Of a stretch of 64,000 bases of DNA, positions 8,774-18,450 are shown piece by piece (position 1 is the stretch's first letter; the number at the start of each line of letters is the position of its first letter). Under the pieces are notes generated by a model. It saw nothing but the letters and a program-made list of their open reading frames with translations. It had not been told where the DNA came from and ran no database searches. Location: positions 34,135 to 98,134 of the forward strand of contig NZ_AKKK01000010.1 in NCBI RefSeq assembly GCF_000281065.1. The letters run 5' to 3'. The stretch is from Arthrobacter sp. M2012083. GTDB taxonomy: Bacteria > Actinomycetota > Actinomycetes > Actinomycetales > Micrococcaceae. Made by a program: the position numbers and the translations under genes.

Positions 8774-9379
8774 ATGACGATCGCCCACGAAGAAGCAGTC
8801 ATTGACGCCGCAGCAGTCGACGCCATTTTTGCCGAAGCCCGTACCGCCAACAGCTTCGCCGGTGAGGTCACCGACGAACAGGCCCGCGCCATCTACGAGC
8901 TCACCAAATTCGGCCCCACTGCCTTCAACTCCCAGCCGCTCCGCGTGACCTACGTCCGCTCGGACGAGGCACGCGCCAAGCTCGTCGACACCCTCTCCAA
9001 TGGCAACAAGGCCAAGACCGCCTCCGCTCCACTGGTCGCCATCCTCTCGTACGACACCGACTGGCAGGGTCAGTGGGACAAGTTCCTCCCCGCTTACGGC
9101 GCGCCCAAAGCCATGTACGACGCCGACCCCGCTTTCGCCGCTGCTACTGGCAACAACAACGCACATCTGCAGGCCGGCTACTTCATCCTCGCCGTGCGCT
9201 CGCTCGGTTTCGCTGCCGGCCCGATGACCGGTGCCGACTTCGCCGCAATCGACGCCGAGTTCTTCCCGGCGGGCGACCAGAAGAGCTTCCTTGTGGTCAA
9301 CATCGGCCAGCCCGGCCCGGACGCCTGGGGCGAAGCCAAGCCGAAGTTCGCTTACGACGAAGTGGTTCGCACCGTCTAA
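8774..9379 (+). CDS. malonic semialdehyde reductase / nitroreductase-family flavoprotein (RutE-like)
   Basis: This is a 201-residue FMN-dependent oxidoreductase of the nitroreductase superfamily, close in length and pattern to RutE (E. coli, 196 residues). Visible family features are the N-terminal ARTANSF segment, the flavin-contacting KFGPTAFNSQPLR stretch (about 48-60), the central NNNAHLQAGYFILAVRSLG helix split around 122-140, and a C-terminal QPGPDAW segment. RutE reduces malonic semialdehyde to 3-hydroxypropionate in pyrimidine degradation. No rutA-D genes are present, so here the role may be general aldehyde or quinone reduction. The ATG is preceded by AAAGG, and the gene is followed by a strong terminator. 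Confidence 0.82.
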   Translation: MTIAHEEAVIDAAAVDAIFAEARTANSFAGEVTDEQARAIYELTKFGPTAFNSQPLRVTYVRSDEARAKLVDTLSNGNKAKTASAPLVAILSYDTDWQGQWDKFLPAYGAPKAMYDADPAFAAATGNNNAHLQAGYFILAVRSLGFAAGPMTGADFAAIDAEFFPAGDQKSFLVVNIGQPGPDAWGEAKPKFAYDEVVRTV

Positions 9380-9414
9380 GTTTCCCGCCGCGCAACTGCC
9401 TCAGAATGTCAGGG

Positions 9415-9453
9415 CGCCCGCTCACCTTCCTGTGAGCGGGCGTTTTGCGTTTT
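9415..9453 (+). terminator. rho-independent terminator after the RutE-like gene
   Basis: An 11-bp perfect stem (CGCCCGCTCAC with GTGAGCGGGCG) closes a 6-nt loop and is followed by two runs of T (TTTT GCG TTTTT). It lies 35 bases after the stop. Confidence 0.9.
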
Positions 9454-9474
9454 TGGCCCACTGAATGGCCATCC

Positions 9475-9595
9475 CTCTCTCACCCCCCTCGGGCTTACGG
9501 GCGCCCCTCTCGCACCTCCCTCGGGCTTGAGCCGATCGCTCTCGCGGGTCCCCCGGGTTACGGCCGACGCTCTTTCTCCTCTCTCGGGCTTGGGG
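9475..9595 (+). repeat. degenerate 32-bp tandem repeat, four copies
   Basis: Units start near 9475, 9507, 9539 and 9570, a period of 31-32 bases. Each has a CTCTC(T/G)C-type head and a (C)TCGGG(C/T)TT core about 17 bases later. The same unit occurs in reverse orientation at 9758-9845 and in near-perfect form at 63437-63545. The stretch 9596-9757 between the two local arrays holds no gene that I can support. Confidence 0.7.
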
Positions 9596-9757
9596 TCAAT
9601 GGGGATGGGCCGTGATGGAGGCGGCGACTTTATCCAATGATTTGACTAAAGATGTCTCCTCTTTTAGCGTTCGACATGATGCCTCATGCGCGGGGCTAGC
9701 GCCTTGACTCCCAATGAGAGCAGAGTAGAGATAGGTGAAAGACAATCAGAGGGCCCC

Positions 9758-9845
9758 GAGAGAGCGACCCGCTCAAGCCCGCGGTAGGTGAGAGATGGTT
9801 CGGGATTTAGGGTCGGGATGTGAGAGATGGTTTGTCCGGCGGGGT
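9758..9845 (-). repeat. inverted copies of the 32-bp repeat, three copies
   Basis: GAGAG heads at 9758, 9790 and 9822 are exactly 32 bases apart. They are the reverse complement of the CTCTC heads of the array at 9475-9595. Copies 2 and 3 share GTGAGAGATGGTT. The array ends just before the 2H phosphoesterase gene, so it may overlap that gene's promoter. Confidence 0.65.
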
Positions 9846-9853
9846 GGCAAACT

Positions 9854-10360
9854 ATGCCTATGCGGAACCTCATCTGGGTGGCGTTCACGGAGCCCGTCTC
9901 GCCGGGGCTGGTTTTTCCGCGCAGCGACTGGCCGCTTCACGTCACATTGTTAAGGTTCGACGTCGGCCTCGACGTGAGTGCCGACGTCGTCGATGTCCTT
10001 GCGGACCTGGCCGAAGCGCCCGTCAAAGGCGCGCTTGGTACCCAACTCATGGTGGGTGAAGAGGCGGGTTTCGGGCACATGGGGTCCATACCGGTGAGCC
10101 TGATTGAGCACAACCCGCTGCTTCAGGGCCTTCATGAGGAGATCGTCGAGGCAGCGAACACCGTAGGCGGGCGCATTGCTACTCCCAACTACGTCATGGA
10201 AAGCTACCGGCCCCACATCTCACACCACGACGGCAAGCGTCCCAGGCCCGGAGACGTCGTCGTGCTTGACCAGATAGCGCTGGTGGACATGGCCCCGGAG
10301 GGCGACCACACCATCAGGCGCATCCTCAGGCTCTGGACGCATGACGCTGAAGGCTCATGA
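9854..10360 (+). CDS. 2H phosphoesterase superfamily protein (2'-5' RNA ligase-like)
   Basis: This is a 168-residue cytoplasmic protein with the two H-x-T/S signatures of the 2H phosphoesterase fold: His29-Val-Thr31 in PLHVTLLRF and His121-Ile-Ser123 in YRPHISHHDG. They are about 90 residues apart, as expected for the duplicated half-domains. Family members act on 2',5' or cyclic phosphodiester bonds in RNA or small nucleotides; the actual substrate is not evident. I chose the ATG at 9854 (GGGGTGG about 8 bases upstream). A second ATG at 9860 and an upstream GTG-type extension to 9827 are possible. It stands alone, between a repeat array and a bidirectional terminator. Confidence 0.75.
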   Translation: MPMRNLIWVAFTEPVSPGLVFPRSDWPLHVTLLRFDVGLDVSADVVDVLADLAEAPVKGALGTQLMVGEEAGFGHMGSIPVSLIEHNPLLQGLHEEIVEAANTVGGRIATPNYVMESYRPHISHHDGKRPRPGDVVVLDQIALVDMAPEGDHTIRRILRLWTHDAEGS

Positions 10361-10364
10361 GGAC

Positions 10365-10420
10365 ACAGAAACGGGCTGACGACGCCTATATTTCAGCGTC
10401 CTCAGCCCGTTTGGGTGTCG
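10365..10420. terminator. bidirectional hairpin between convergent genes
   Basis: AAACGGGCTGA (10369-10379) pairs with TCAGCCCGTTT (10402-10412), and the stem continues through GACGC/GCGTC with one mismatch. It separates the 2H gene from pgm, which converges on it. Its flanks (ACAGAAACGG at the left, CCGTTTG and GTGTCG at the right) and its 56-base length match the hairpin at 14105-14160. Confidence 0.75.
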
Positions 10421-10454
10421 CTGGCGATTATGCGCGTAGCCAGCTCAGAAGAAC

Positions 10455-12116
10455 CTACGCAATAACCCCGTCCACCAGCGCCTTGGCCTCTTGCTGAACC
10501 TGCGCGAGGTGGTCGGCGCCCTTGAAGGACTCAGCGTAGATCTTGTACACGTCCTCGGTGCCCGACGGGCGGGCCGCGAACCAGGCGTTCTCGGTGACCA
10601 CCTTGAGGCCGCCGATCGAGGCGCCGTTGCCGGGAGCCTCGGTGAGCTTGGCCGTGATCTCTTCGCCGGCAAGGGAAGTAGCGGTGACATCGGCGGCGGA
10701 GAGCTTGCCCAGCTTGGATTTCTGCTCGCGCGAGGCCGCGGCATCAATGCGGGCGTAAACGGGAGCACCGAACTGGTCAGTCAGGCCCTTGTAAAGCTGA
10801 GAAGGAGAGGACCCCGTGACGGCCGTGATCTCGGACGCCAGCAGTGCCAGCAGGATGCCGTCCTTGTCCGTGGTCCACACGCTGCCGTCGAGCTTGTTGA
10901 AGGACGCGCCGGCTGACTCTTCGCCACCAAATGCACCCTCCCCGGACAGAAGGCCCGGAACAAACCACTTGAAGCCAACGGGTACCTCAACCAGCTTGCG
11001 GCCGAGCCCGGCAGCAACACGGTCAATAATCGACGACGACACCAGGGTCTTGCCCACCACGGACTCCGGGTTCCAGCCACTGCGGTTCCGGTACAGGTAG
11101 TCGATGGCGACGGCCAGGTAGTGGTTCGGGTTCATCAGCCCACCGTCCGGCGTGACGATGCCGTGGCGGTCGGCGTCGGCGTCGTTACCCGTGGCGACGT
11201 CATAGGCCGCGGTGCCATCGGCACCCAAGGCCATCCGCTTAATGAGGGACGCCATGGCCGACGGCGACGAGCAGTCCATGCGGATCTTCTCGTCCCAGTC
11301 GAGGGTCATGAAAGCCCACTGCGGATCTACGGTGGGGTTCACAACCGTGAGGTTGAGTTGGTGGCGTTCGCCGATCTCGCCCCAGTAGTCAACGGAGGCG
11401 CCGCCCATGGGATCAGCGCCGATGCGTACCCCGGCGTTGCGGATCGCGTCCAGGTTCAGCACGGACGGGAGGTCGTCCACGTAGCTGGAGAGGAAGTCGA
11501 ACTTGCCGGTGGTGTCAGCGGCCAGGGCGTCGTTCAACGGCATGCGCTTGACTCCGCGGAGGCCGTTCTCCAGGAGCTGGTTGGCGCGGTCGGCGATCCA
11601 TCCCGTGGCGTCGGTGTCGGCGGGGCCGCCGTGGGGAGGGTTGTATTTGAAGCCGCCGTCGCCGGGCGGGTTGTGGCTGGGGGTCACCACGATGCCGTCA
11701 GCCTGGGGTGTGCCCGGCGCGGCTTCGCGGTTGTATTTGAGGATCGCGTGGCTCAGGGCAGGCGTCGGGGTGTAACCGTGGCGGGCGTCCACCAGAACGG
11801 TCACGCCGTTGGCGGCCAATACCTCCAGCGCGGAGTTCTGTGCAGGCTCGCTGAGGGCGTGGGTATCGCGACCGATGAACAGCGGCCCGGTGATGCCCTG
11901 ACGGCCGCGGTATTCAACGATTGCCTGCGTGATCGCGAGGATGTGCGGCTCGTTAAAAGACGCCTTCAAACTGGATCCGCGGTGCCCGGACGTTCCAAAC
12001 GCCACGCGCTGCGCAGGGTCGCCCAAATCCGGAGTTACGTCGAAATACGCGTCCAGCAGGGCTGTGATGTCAACAAGGTCCTGGGGAAGGGCAACTGTGC
12101 CCGCTCGGCTAGCCAT
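10455..12116 (-). CDS. pgm: phosphoglucomutase (alpha-D-glucose phosphate-specific)
   Basis: This 553-residue enzyme interconverts glucose 1-phosphate and glucose 6-phosphate, linking glycolysis to glycogen and nucleotide-sugar synthesis. The phosphoserine loop is [13 protein letters not shown] (Ser147), the metal loop is [10 protein letters not shown], the sugar loop contains [10 protein letters not shown], and the phosphate-binding loop is [13 protein letters not shown]. Length matches E. coli Pgm (546). I chose the ATG at 12116, giving the usual [16 protein letters not shown] start, over the longer frame opening at 12227. It is 218 bases downstream of an SDR gene on the same strand, so it probably has its own promoter in that gap. 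Confidence 0.95.
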   Translation of the reverse strand: MASRAGTVALPQDLVDITALLDAYFDVTPDLGDPAQRVAFGTSGHRGSSLKASFNEPHILAITQAIVEYRGRQGITGPLFIGRDTHALSEPAQNSALEVLAANGVTVLVDARHGYTPTPALSHAILKYNREAAPGTPQADGIVVTPSHNPPGDGGFKYNPPHGGPADTDATGWIADRANQLLENGLRGVKRMPLNDALAADTTGKFDFLSSYVDDLPSVLNLDAIRNAGVRIGADPMGGASVDYWGEIGERHQLNLTVVNPTVDPQWAFMTLDWDEKIRMDCSSPSAMASLIKRMALGADGTAAYDVATGNDADADRHGIVTPDGGLMNPNHYLAVAIDYLYRNRSGWNPESVVGKTLVSSSIIDRVAAGLGRKLVEVPVGFKWFVPGLLSGEGAFGGEESAGASFNKLDGSVWTTDKDGILLALLASEITAVTGSSPSQLYKGLTDQFGAPVYARIDAAASREQKSKLGKLSAADVTATSLAGEEITAKLTEAPGNGASIGGLKVVTENAWFAARPSGTEDVYKIYAESFKGADHLAQVQQEAKALVDGVIA

Positions 12117-12334
12117 GGGGTCCAGCATGCCAGACCATGGGGCCCGCTGACACGAAATGTCCGGGATCCGGCCCCTGTGACGCCGAATGGCGCCGCTAAT
12201 GCGCCCGCGCCATGGGCTAAGCGGCAAAGATTCACTTCACGTTCACGAGCGGCTGCTAGCCAAAATAGCGCTCCGCCCCGGCCCAGAGGCCCGAAGAGGA
12301 CCCACGGAACCGGGCGAAGCGACAACGGGTAACG

Positions 12335-13090
12335 CTAGACGGCGGTGTAGCCGCCATCGACGAGTACATACGAGCCGGTCATGAAGCTGGCTTTGTCGGA
12401 AAGGAGGAACGTTGTGACGTTCGCGATCTCCTCAGCCTGCCCCAACCGGCCCAGCGGGTGTTTCGCCTCGAGTCCGCTGACCACTTCCTTCGGTGCGGCA
12501 GCCAGCAAGGGAGTATCGATGTAGCCGGGGCCGATTGCATTGACGCGAAGTCCCTGGGCGCCGTATTCCGCCGCAGCGTTCTTGGTCATGCCCACCACGC
12601 CGTGCTTGGCCGCGGTGTATGCCGCATTGCCGGGAGCTGCGACAGCGCCGTGAATCGACGCCATGTTCACGATGGCGCCCTCGGACGCGCCTGCGGCAAG
12701 GATGGCCGGGATTTGGTAGCGCATTCCGTAGAGGACTCCGCTCAAGTTGATGGCGATGACCCGGTCCCAGTCCTCGATGTCGACTTCTCCGACAGGAGCG
12801 CTGGCCCCGCCGATACCGGCGTTGTTGACGGCGTAATTAAGGGCACCGTAGGTATCCACGGCGAAGTCGACTGCTTTCTTGTTGTCCTCGGCCACAGCAG
12901 TGTTGCCTTGGAACGGGACTGCCTTGCCGCCGTCGGCCGTAATTTGTTCGGCCACGCGAGTGGCGGCAGCGAGGTTGACGTCCACAACTACAACGTTGAC
13001 GCCGTTCTTCGCGAGGTCCTTGCTGATCGCTTCCCCAAGGCCGGAGCCTCCGCCGGTGACCAGCGCGGTTTTGCCTTCGAAGTTACCCAT
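12335..13090 (-). CDS. SDR-family NAD(P)-dependent oxidoreductase
   Basis: This is a classical short-chain dehydrogenase of 251 residues. The Rossmann motif is TGGGSGLG (residues 12-19), NNAG lies at 89-92, and the catalytic residues are Ser145, Tyr158 and Lys162 (YTAAK). It ends in VLVDGGYTAV, as in 3-hydroxyacyl, 3-hydroxybutyrate or glucose dehydrogenases of this class. An Asp at the end of the second strand (VVVDVN) suggests NAD over NADP. A very strong ribosome-binding site (AAGGAGG) precedes the ATG. The substrate cannot be assigned. A promoter probably lies in 13091-13200. Confidence 0.88.
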   Translation of the reverse strand: MGNFEGKTALVTGGGSGLGEAISKDLAKNGVNVVVVDVNLAAATRVAEQITADGGKAVPFQGNTAVAEDNKKAVDFAVDTYGALNYAVNNAGIGGASAPVGEVDIEDWDRVIAINLSGVLYGMRYQIPAILAAGASEGAIVNMASIHGAVAAPGNAAYTAAKHGVVGMTKNAAAEYGAQGLRVNAIGPGYIDTPLLAAAPKEVVSGLEAKHPLGRLGQAEEIANVTTFLLSDKASFMTGSYVLVDGGYTAV

Positions 13091-13311
13091 GATTCCTCCT
13101 TCGCGGGACAGCTCCCGCAGATTCGATAGCGAGCGCCGCTTGGGGCGCTACCCATGAAAACCAAGTCCAACTAGAAAATATTCCATGCGTATGCATCAAT
13201 ATGACATTCCTCGCATTTGTCATGGCCACATACACGGAACCCGGGTTGCCTTATGTGGCGCCCCCGGCGGCGGTAGTGTTGGGATCAAAGACCACATCCA
13301 GGGGGATTCCT

Positions 13312-14004
13312 ATGTCAGACCAGCCATCCAAGGGCAATGAGGACAAGCCCGCGGGCTACGAACCGCCGCAGTACGTTCCGCCCGCACAGTTCAGCGCGCC
13401 CGAGTCGAGCACGCAAGCAGAAAGCGCGCCGGGTTCTGGCGCGTCCGCCGAGAGTGCACCTGATCACGGCGCCAACGCCACCCAGCCGCTCCCGCCCTAC
13501 GAGCAGAGCGCACACGGGCAGAACCCGTACACGCAGGACGCCCAGGGCCGGAACGACTTCCACGCGCAGCCGCAGCCGCCAGCAAGCGCATACACGCCGG
13601 GTGATTACAGCCAGCAGCCCCCGTCGCCCTACGGTCAGCCACCGAGCCCGTACCAGCAGCAGGCGTTCAATCAGCAGCCGTATGGCCAGCAGCCCTACGG
13701 TCAGCCGCAGTCACCATACGGCCAGCCCGCTTATTACGCCATGCAGGCTGAGCCCAAGGGCCTGAGCATCGCCAGCATGTGCTGCGGCATCGCCATTTAC
13801 ATTGGCTTCGGGTTCTTCATCCTGCCGCAGATTGCAGCCGTGATCTTGGGTCACCTCGCCCTGAAGCGCGAGCCCGCGGGCAAGGGCATGGCAATCGCCG
13901 GCCTCGTGATGGGCTACATCGGCGTGGCGTTGACGCTGATCTTCGGCATCATCTTCTTCATCGCCATCGGCGCCTCAAGCAGCAGCTATAACAACAACTT
14001 CTAA
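13312..14004 (+). CDS. DUF4190 domain protein with Pro/Gln/Tyr-rich N-terminal tail
   Basis: The protein has 230 residues. The first 145 or so are low complexity, rich in Pro, Gln, Tyr, Ser and Ala, with repeated Y-G-Q-P elements. The C-terminal 80 residues contain two membrane helices separated by a G-H-L-A-L-K-R hairpin, the DUF4190 pattern common in actinobacterial envelopes. Function is unknown. Such tails are thought to mediate protein-protein contacts, but nothing here proves it. I chose the ATG at 13312 (AGGGGG upstream) over the frame opening at 13201. It is followed by an exceptionally long perfect hairpin. Confidence 0.83.
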   Translation: MSDQPSKGNEDKPAGYEPPQYVPPAQFSAPESSTQAESAPGSGASAESAPDHGANATQPLPPYEQSAHGQNPYTQDAQGRNDFHAQPQPPASAYTPGDYSQQPPSPYGQPPSPYQQQAFNQQPYGQQPYGQPQSPYGQPAYYAMQAEPKGLSIASMCCGIAIYIGFGFFILPQIAAVILGHLALKREPAGKGMAIAGLVMGYIGVALTLIFGIIFFIAIGASSSSYNNNF

Positions 14005-14011
14005 ACCGCGT

Positions 14012-14068
14012 ACGACGGCGACCCTTGCGTCAGGTGGGAATACCACCAAACGCAAGGGTCGCCGTCGT
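14012..14068. terminator. 19-bp perfect hairpin after the DUF4190 gene
   Basis: Bases 14012-14030 (ACGACGGCGACCCTTGCGT) are perfectly complementary to 14050-14068. The 19-base loop contains a nested GGTGG/CCACC stem. There is no T run on the plus strand, so it may terminate with low efficiency or act as an mRNA 3'-end stabiliser. Confidence 0.7.
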
Positions 14069-14104
14069 CATGGGCTATTCGTGCCACGCAAATTCGTCGG
14101 CGAT

Positions 14105-14160
14105 ACAGAAACGGACCAGTGCCACCTGGATATAGGCGGCACTGATCCGTTTGCGTGTCG
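14105..14160. terminator. hairpin after the peptide transporter gene, same family as 10365-10420
   Basis: AAACGGACCAGTGCC (14109-14123) pairs with GGCACTGATCCGTTT (14138-14152) with one mismatch. It lies directly downstream of the minus-strand POT transporter and is probably its terminator. The outer bases and the total length match the hairpin at 10365-10420 although the inner stem differs. Confidence 0.7.
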
Positions 14161-14177
14161 TCAGCCGATGTGCGCGG

Positions 14178-15647
<1,470 letters not shown>

Positions 15648-15728
15648 TTTCTCAATGCTGGCACTGACTGCGGGCATTGTCACATCGATGAATGCTCGGG
15701 GCAACCACTTTCCATATGCTAGACACGG

Positions 15729-15764
15729 GTCTCGGTGAGCGTCTCGGTGAGCGTCTCGGTGAGC
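15729..15764 (+). repeat. 12-bp tandem repeat, three perfect copies
   Basis: GTCTCGGTGAGC is repeated exactly three times, ending one base before the amidase stop codon at 15766. It is non-coding in this reading and sits between the amidase and the downstream transporter gene. Confidence 0.85.
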
Positions 15765-15765
15765 C

Positions 15766-17187
15766 TCAGCGGGCCTCGAGGGCGGCTGCGAGCTGGAGGA
15801 GCAACAGTTCAGACCCGTACCGGCCAATCAGCTGAATCCCCATCGGCAGGCCACTCGGCGTAGTGTGCACCGGAATGCTGATTGCCGGGAGTCCGCACAC
15901 ATTCACCATGGAGGACCATGGCGCGTACTGGCACTGCCTCTTGTAGTCCTCATCAGCATCGCCGGCCCACTCGCTCGGCCACTGCTCACCGCTGTGTCCG
16001 CCGCCAGTGAACCAGCCGACCGGCCGCGGTGTCTGCGCCAGGGTCGGCATGAGCATCACGTCCCACCTGGAGTATTGCGTGACGGTATCGTGCTCGAATT
16101 GCCGCAGGAAACTCAATGCCTCGTTGACTTTCGACGCACTCCGCTGCTGTGCTCGACGGCGGAACGTCCGGGTGAGGGGGGTTAGCAAGGCCTCGCGCTG
16201 GGGTGCTATCCGTGCACTCCCGACGCCGGCAGTCCAGGCCGTCGTGAACGCCTCGGGGTAGCGGTTGTCGTAGCGGATTTCGGCTTCGGTGAGGTTGTGC
16301 CCGGCCTTCTCCAGTAGCCTGGTCCCGAGCTCCAGGGCGTCCATCGCTTCCGGTTCTGCCTCGAACGAATACACGCCGGCCCATGGACTTTCCAAGGTCA
16401 CGCCGATTCTCAGGGGTTCCGGCGCCAGCCCCACATTGCCGAGGTAGCCGCCGTCGGGCGCTTGATCCCGGGGGACGAGCGCGTCCATTAGCAGCGCGGC
16501 GTCCGCTGCGGTCCGGGCGAGTGGTCCGGCAACCACCAATTTGGCGGCGTCGCCTGCGCTGGCACCGGATGGCACCAGGCCGCGTCCCGGCTTCAGTCCC
16601 ACCAGTCCGCAGGCACCGGCCGGGATCCGGATGGAGCCGCCGCCGTCAGTCCCTGGAGCGAACGGAACAAGTCCCGCAGCTACAGCGGCGGCGCTACCGC
16701 CTGATGACCCGCCTGAGCTGCGCCCCAAGGCGTGCGGATTGCGCGACGGCGGTGCGACGCGGTTTTCGCTGTAGGCCGTGAGTCCGAATTCCGGGACCTG
16801 CGTCTTACCCAGCGAGATGACACCCTGCGCCTTCAACGTTGCCGCGAGAGCTCCGTCTTCGGGTGCCGGCTTGTGGTCGAGGGCCGCGCTGCCGTGCGTT
16901 GTGGGAACGCCGGCCACATCGGTGAGGTCCTTGAATGCGGTGGGCATGCCGTGAAGGAGGCTGAGCTCGTCTTGTCGGTGCTCTCGGGATAGCCGCGCAT
17001 GGAAGCGGTCCGCGTCCTCGGCGTCCCGAAGTGCCTGTTCTGCTGTGACCGTGACGAACGCCCCCAAGTGCTTGTTCCGTGACTCAATCCCAGACAGGAA
17101 AAAGCCTGCGGCCTCACGGGCAGAGACTTCGCCGGAAGCCAACGCATCGCGGAGCTCAACAGCCGACGTTTGGGAAAGGTCATGCAT
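15766..17187 (-). CDS. amidase signature family hydrolase
   Basis: This is a 473-residue enzyme of the amidase signature family, which hydrolyses carboxylic amides with a Ser-cisSer-Lys triad. Lys86 lies in GMPTAFKDLTD, the cis-serine is Ser161 in the GRSSGGSSGGSAA stretch, and the nucleophile Ser185 is in GTDGGGSIRIP. The residue spacing matches the family. Substrate is unknown; a GatA role is unlikely because gatB and gatC are absent. The preferred ATG at 17187 is 8 bases after the peptidase E stop, so the two are probably cotranscribed, although the ribosome site is weak and 17247 is an alternative start. Confidence 0.87.
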   Translation of the reverse strand: MHDLSQTSAVELRDALASGEVSAREAAGFFLSGIESRNKHLGAFVTVTAEQALRDAEDADRFHARLSREHRQDELSLLHGMPTAFKDLTDVAGVPTTHGSAALDHKPAPEDGALAATLKAQGVISLGKTQVPEFGLTAYSENRVAPPSRNPHALGRSSGGSSGGSAAAVAAGLVPFAPGTDGGGSIRIPAGACGLVGLKPGRGLVPSGASAGDAAKLVVAGPLARTAADAALLMDALVPRDQAPDGGYLGNVGLAPEPLRIGVTLESPWAGVYSFEAEPEAMDALELGTRLLEKAGHNLTEAEIRYDNRYPEAFTTAWTAGVGSARIAPQREALLTPLTRTFRRRAQQRSASKVNEALSFLRQFEHDTVTQYSRWDVMLMPTLAQTPRPVGWFTGGGHSGEQWPSEWAGDADEDYKRQCQYAPWSSMVNVCGLPAISIPVHTTPSGLPMGIQLIGRYGSELLLLQLAAALEAR

Positions 17188-17194
17188 GCCAGGA

Positions 17195-17938
17195 TCAACC
17201 AAGGAAGCGCGACTCCAACCGTTCCTCCACGGCAACAGCATCAACACTCTCGCCAGCCCCGGCGGTCACGCGGAATGCCGCCTTGTTCTTCACCTCGGAA
17301 ACCACCTCCACGAGTTCCGTGCCCCGGTAAACCAGCCCCACGCCGTCGTCCGTGCAGTGCGTCTCTCCGAGCGTGCCGTTAGCCACCAACTTGTGGATGG
17401 CCGGTGCACGCCGCGCTTCAGAGTCGTAGTGGACGCCGTTGCCGTAGGGGAGGAAGCCCAGCGCGTTGGTGACAGGCTGCAGCTCAGGGCCAAAGGAGTC
17501 GGTTACGCCGCCCCGATACCAACAGATGGAGCCAGCGGAGACACCGGCCAGCACCACTCCGCTTTCCCAGGCCTTACGCAGGATTCCGTCCAGTCCGTGG
17601 GCGCGCCATACGGCCAGCAGGTTCACCACCGAACCGCCGTTCACCCACACCACATCCTGCTCCAAGAGGTGCGCTTCCGGGTCTTCGATGTTGGGCATGG
17701 TGAAGAGGTTGAGGTGGCTGAAGTCGAACCCTGCAATGCGTGCTGCCTGATCCATTTCGGCAGCCCACCAACGCTGATCACCGGACGCCGTGCCGACATG
17801 TGTCACGCGTGGGGCGCGGCCGGCCACGCCTGACAACTCCACGGCGTAGTGCATCAGATGGTTGAACTCGAGCCTGGTCCGATCGCCCGGCTTGTAACCG
17901 CCGGATGTCGCCAGAATGGTCGGTTGCCCAGTAGCCAT
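17195..17938 (-). CDS. peptidase E-like protein (peptidase family S51)
   Basis: This is a 247-residue cytoplasmic protein of the class I glutamine amidotransferase-like fold, S51 branch. The nucleophile elbow is AGVSAGSICW (Ser134), with a preceding VVWVNGGSVVNLL strand-loop that is typical of peptidase E. Family members cleave Asp-X dipeptides; here the activity is inferred. The start ATG at 17938 follows AGGAGT. It heads a probable three-gene minus-strand unit with the amidase and the POT peptide transporter. That grouping suggests peptide and amide scavenging. Confidence 0.85.
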   Translation of the reverse strand: MATGQPTILATSGGYKPGDRTRLEFNHLMHYAVELSGVAGRAPRVTHVGTASGDQRWWAAEMDQAARIAGFDFSHLNLFTMPNIEDPEAHLLEQDVVWVNGGSVVNLLAVWRAHGLDGILRKAWESGVVLAGVSAGSICWYRGGVTDSFGPELQPVTNALGFLPYGNGVHYDSEARRAPAIHKLVANGTLGETHCTDDGVGLVYRGTELVEVVSEVKNKAAFRVTAGAGESVDAVAVEERLESRFLG

Positions 17939-18029
17939 GGGGTACTCCTAACGGGCCGAGGATCGGGAGCGCTTCCGTCCCAGTCTTAACGTCCGGCCGT
18001 CGGGAAGCAAGGGCGGTCCGCTCTTCAAG

Positions 18030-18058
18030 TTACGGTGTATCGCCTCGGGGACTAGGCT
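18030..18058 (+). promoter_or_regulatory. candidate promoter for the rhodanese gene
   Basis: TTACGG (18030-18035) and TAGGCT (18053-18058) are separated by 17 bases, a reasonable housekeeping-type promoter. Transcription would start about 30 bases before the rhodanese ATG. The match is moderate. Confidence 0.45.
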
Positions 18059-18093
18059 GGATGCTGGACTTAATCGAATGGGAAGGGAACGCC

Positions 18094-18420
18094 ATGAGCG
18101 ACTTCGATACCGTGCCTGTAGGCGACATTCCGGCAGACGCCAGCATTCTGGACGTCCGCGAAGACTATGAGTGGGTGGCCGGGCACGCTGAAGGTGCGCG
18201 CCACATCCCCATGGACCAGCTCCCGGCACGCTTGGACGAACTGGATCCGGACGACGACCTGTTCGTCATCTGCCGCACCGGGGGCCGCTCCTTCCGCGCC
18301 GTGCAGTGGCTCGTGGGGCAGGGCTACTCCGCGGTGAACGTGGCCGGTGGCATGGACATGTGGTTTGAGGCCGGAAAGCCGATGGTTTCGGATAACGGGC
18401 TGAAGCCGGTTGTTCTCTAA
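18094..18420 (+). CDS. single-domain rhodanese-like sulfurtransferase
   Basis: This is a 108-residue single rhodanese domain. The active-site loop is VICRTGGRS with the catalytic cysteine at residue 60, and the entry motif is LDVREDYEWVAGH. Such proteins transfer sulfane sulfur, often to thiols or cyanide, or act as persulfide carriers. I chose the ATG at 18094, which follows GGAAGGGAA, over an upstream in-frame ATG at 18061. The next gene, pheA, begins 30 bases later and has its own ribosome site. The two may be cotranscribed without being functionally linked. Confidence 0.9.
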   Translation: MSDFDTVPVGDIPADASILDVREDYEWVAGHAEGARHIPMDQLPARLDELDPDDDLFVICRTGGRSFRAVQWLVGQGYSAVNVAGGMDMWFEAGKPMVSDNGLKPVVL

Positions 18421-18450
18421 ACCAGTTATATAACCAGCAAGGAATATTCA

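Noticed and set aside
7609..8805. Long plus-strand open frame opposite the GH26-OpgC gene
   Set aside because: It is antisense to a well-supported gene with clear catalytic motifs. The translated sequence has no recognisable domain and is Arg, Pro and Gly rich.
9664..9888. Short minus-strand frame over the repeat array
   Set aside because: It lies across the inverted repeats and the start of the 2H phosphoesterase gene and has no ribosome site. The peptide has no recognisable motif.
11121..12332. Long plus-strand open frame opposite pgm
   Set aside because: It is antisense to pgm, which has complete motifs. The product shows only high-G+C composition.
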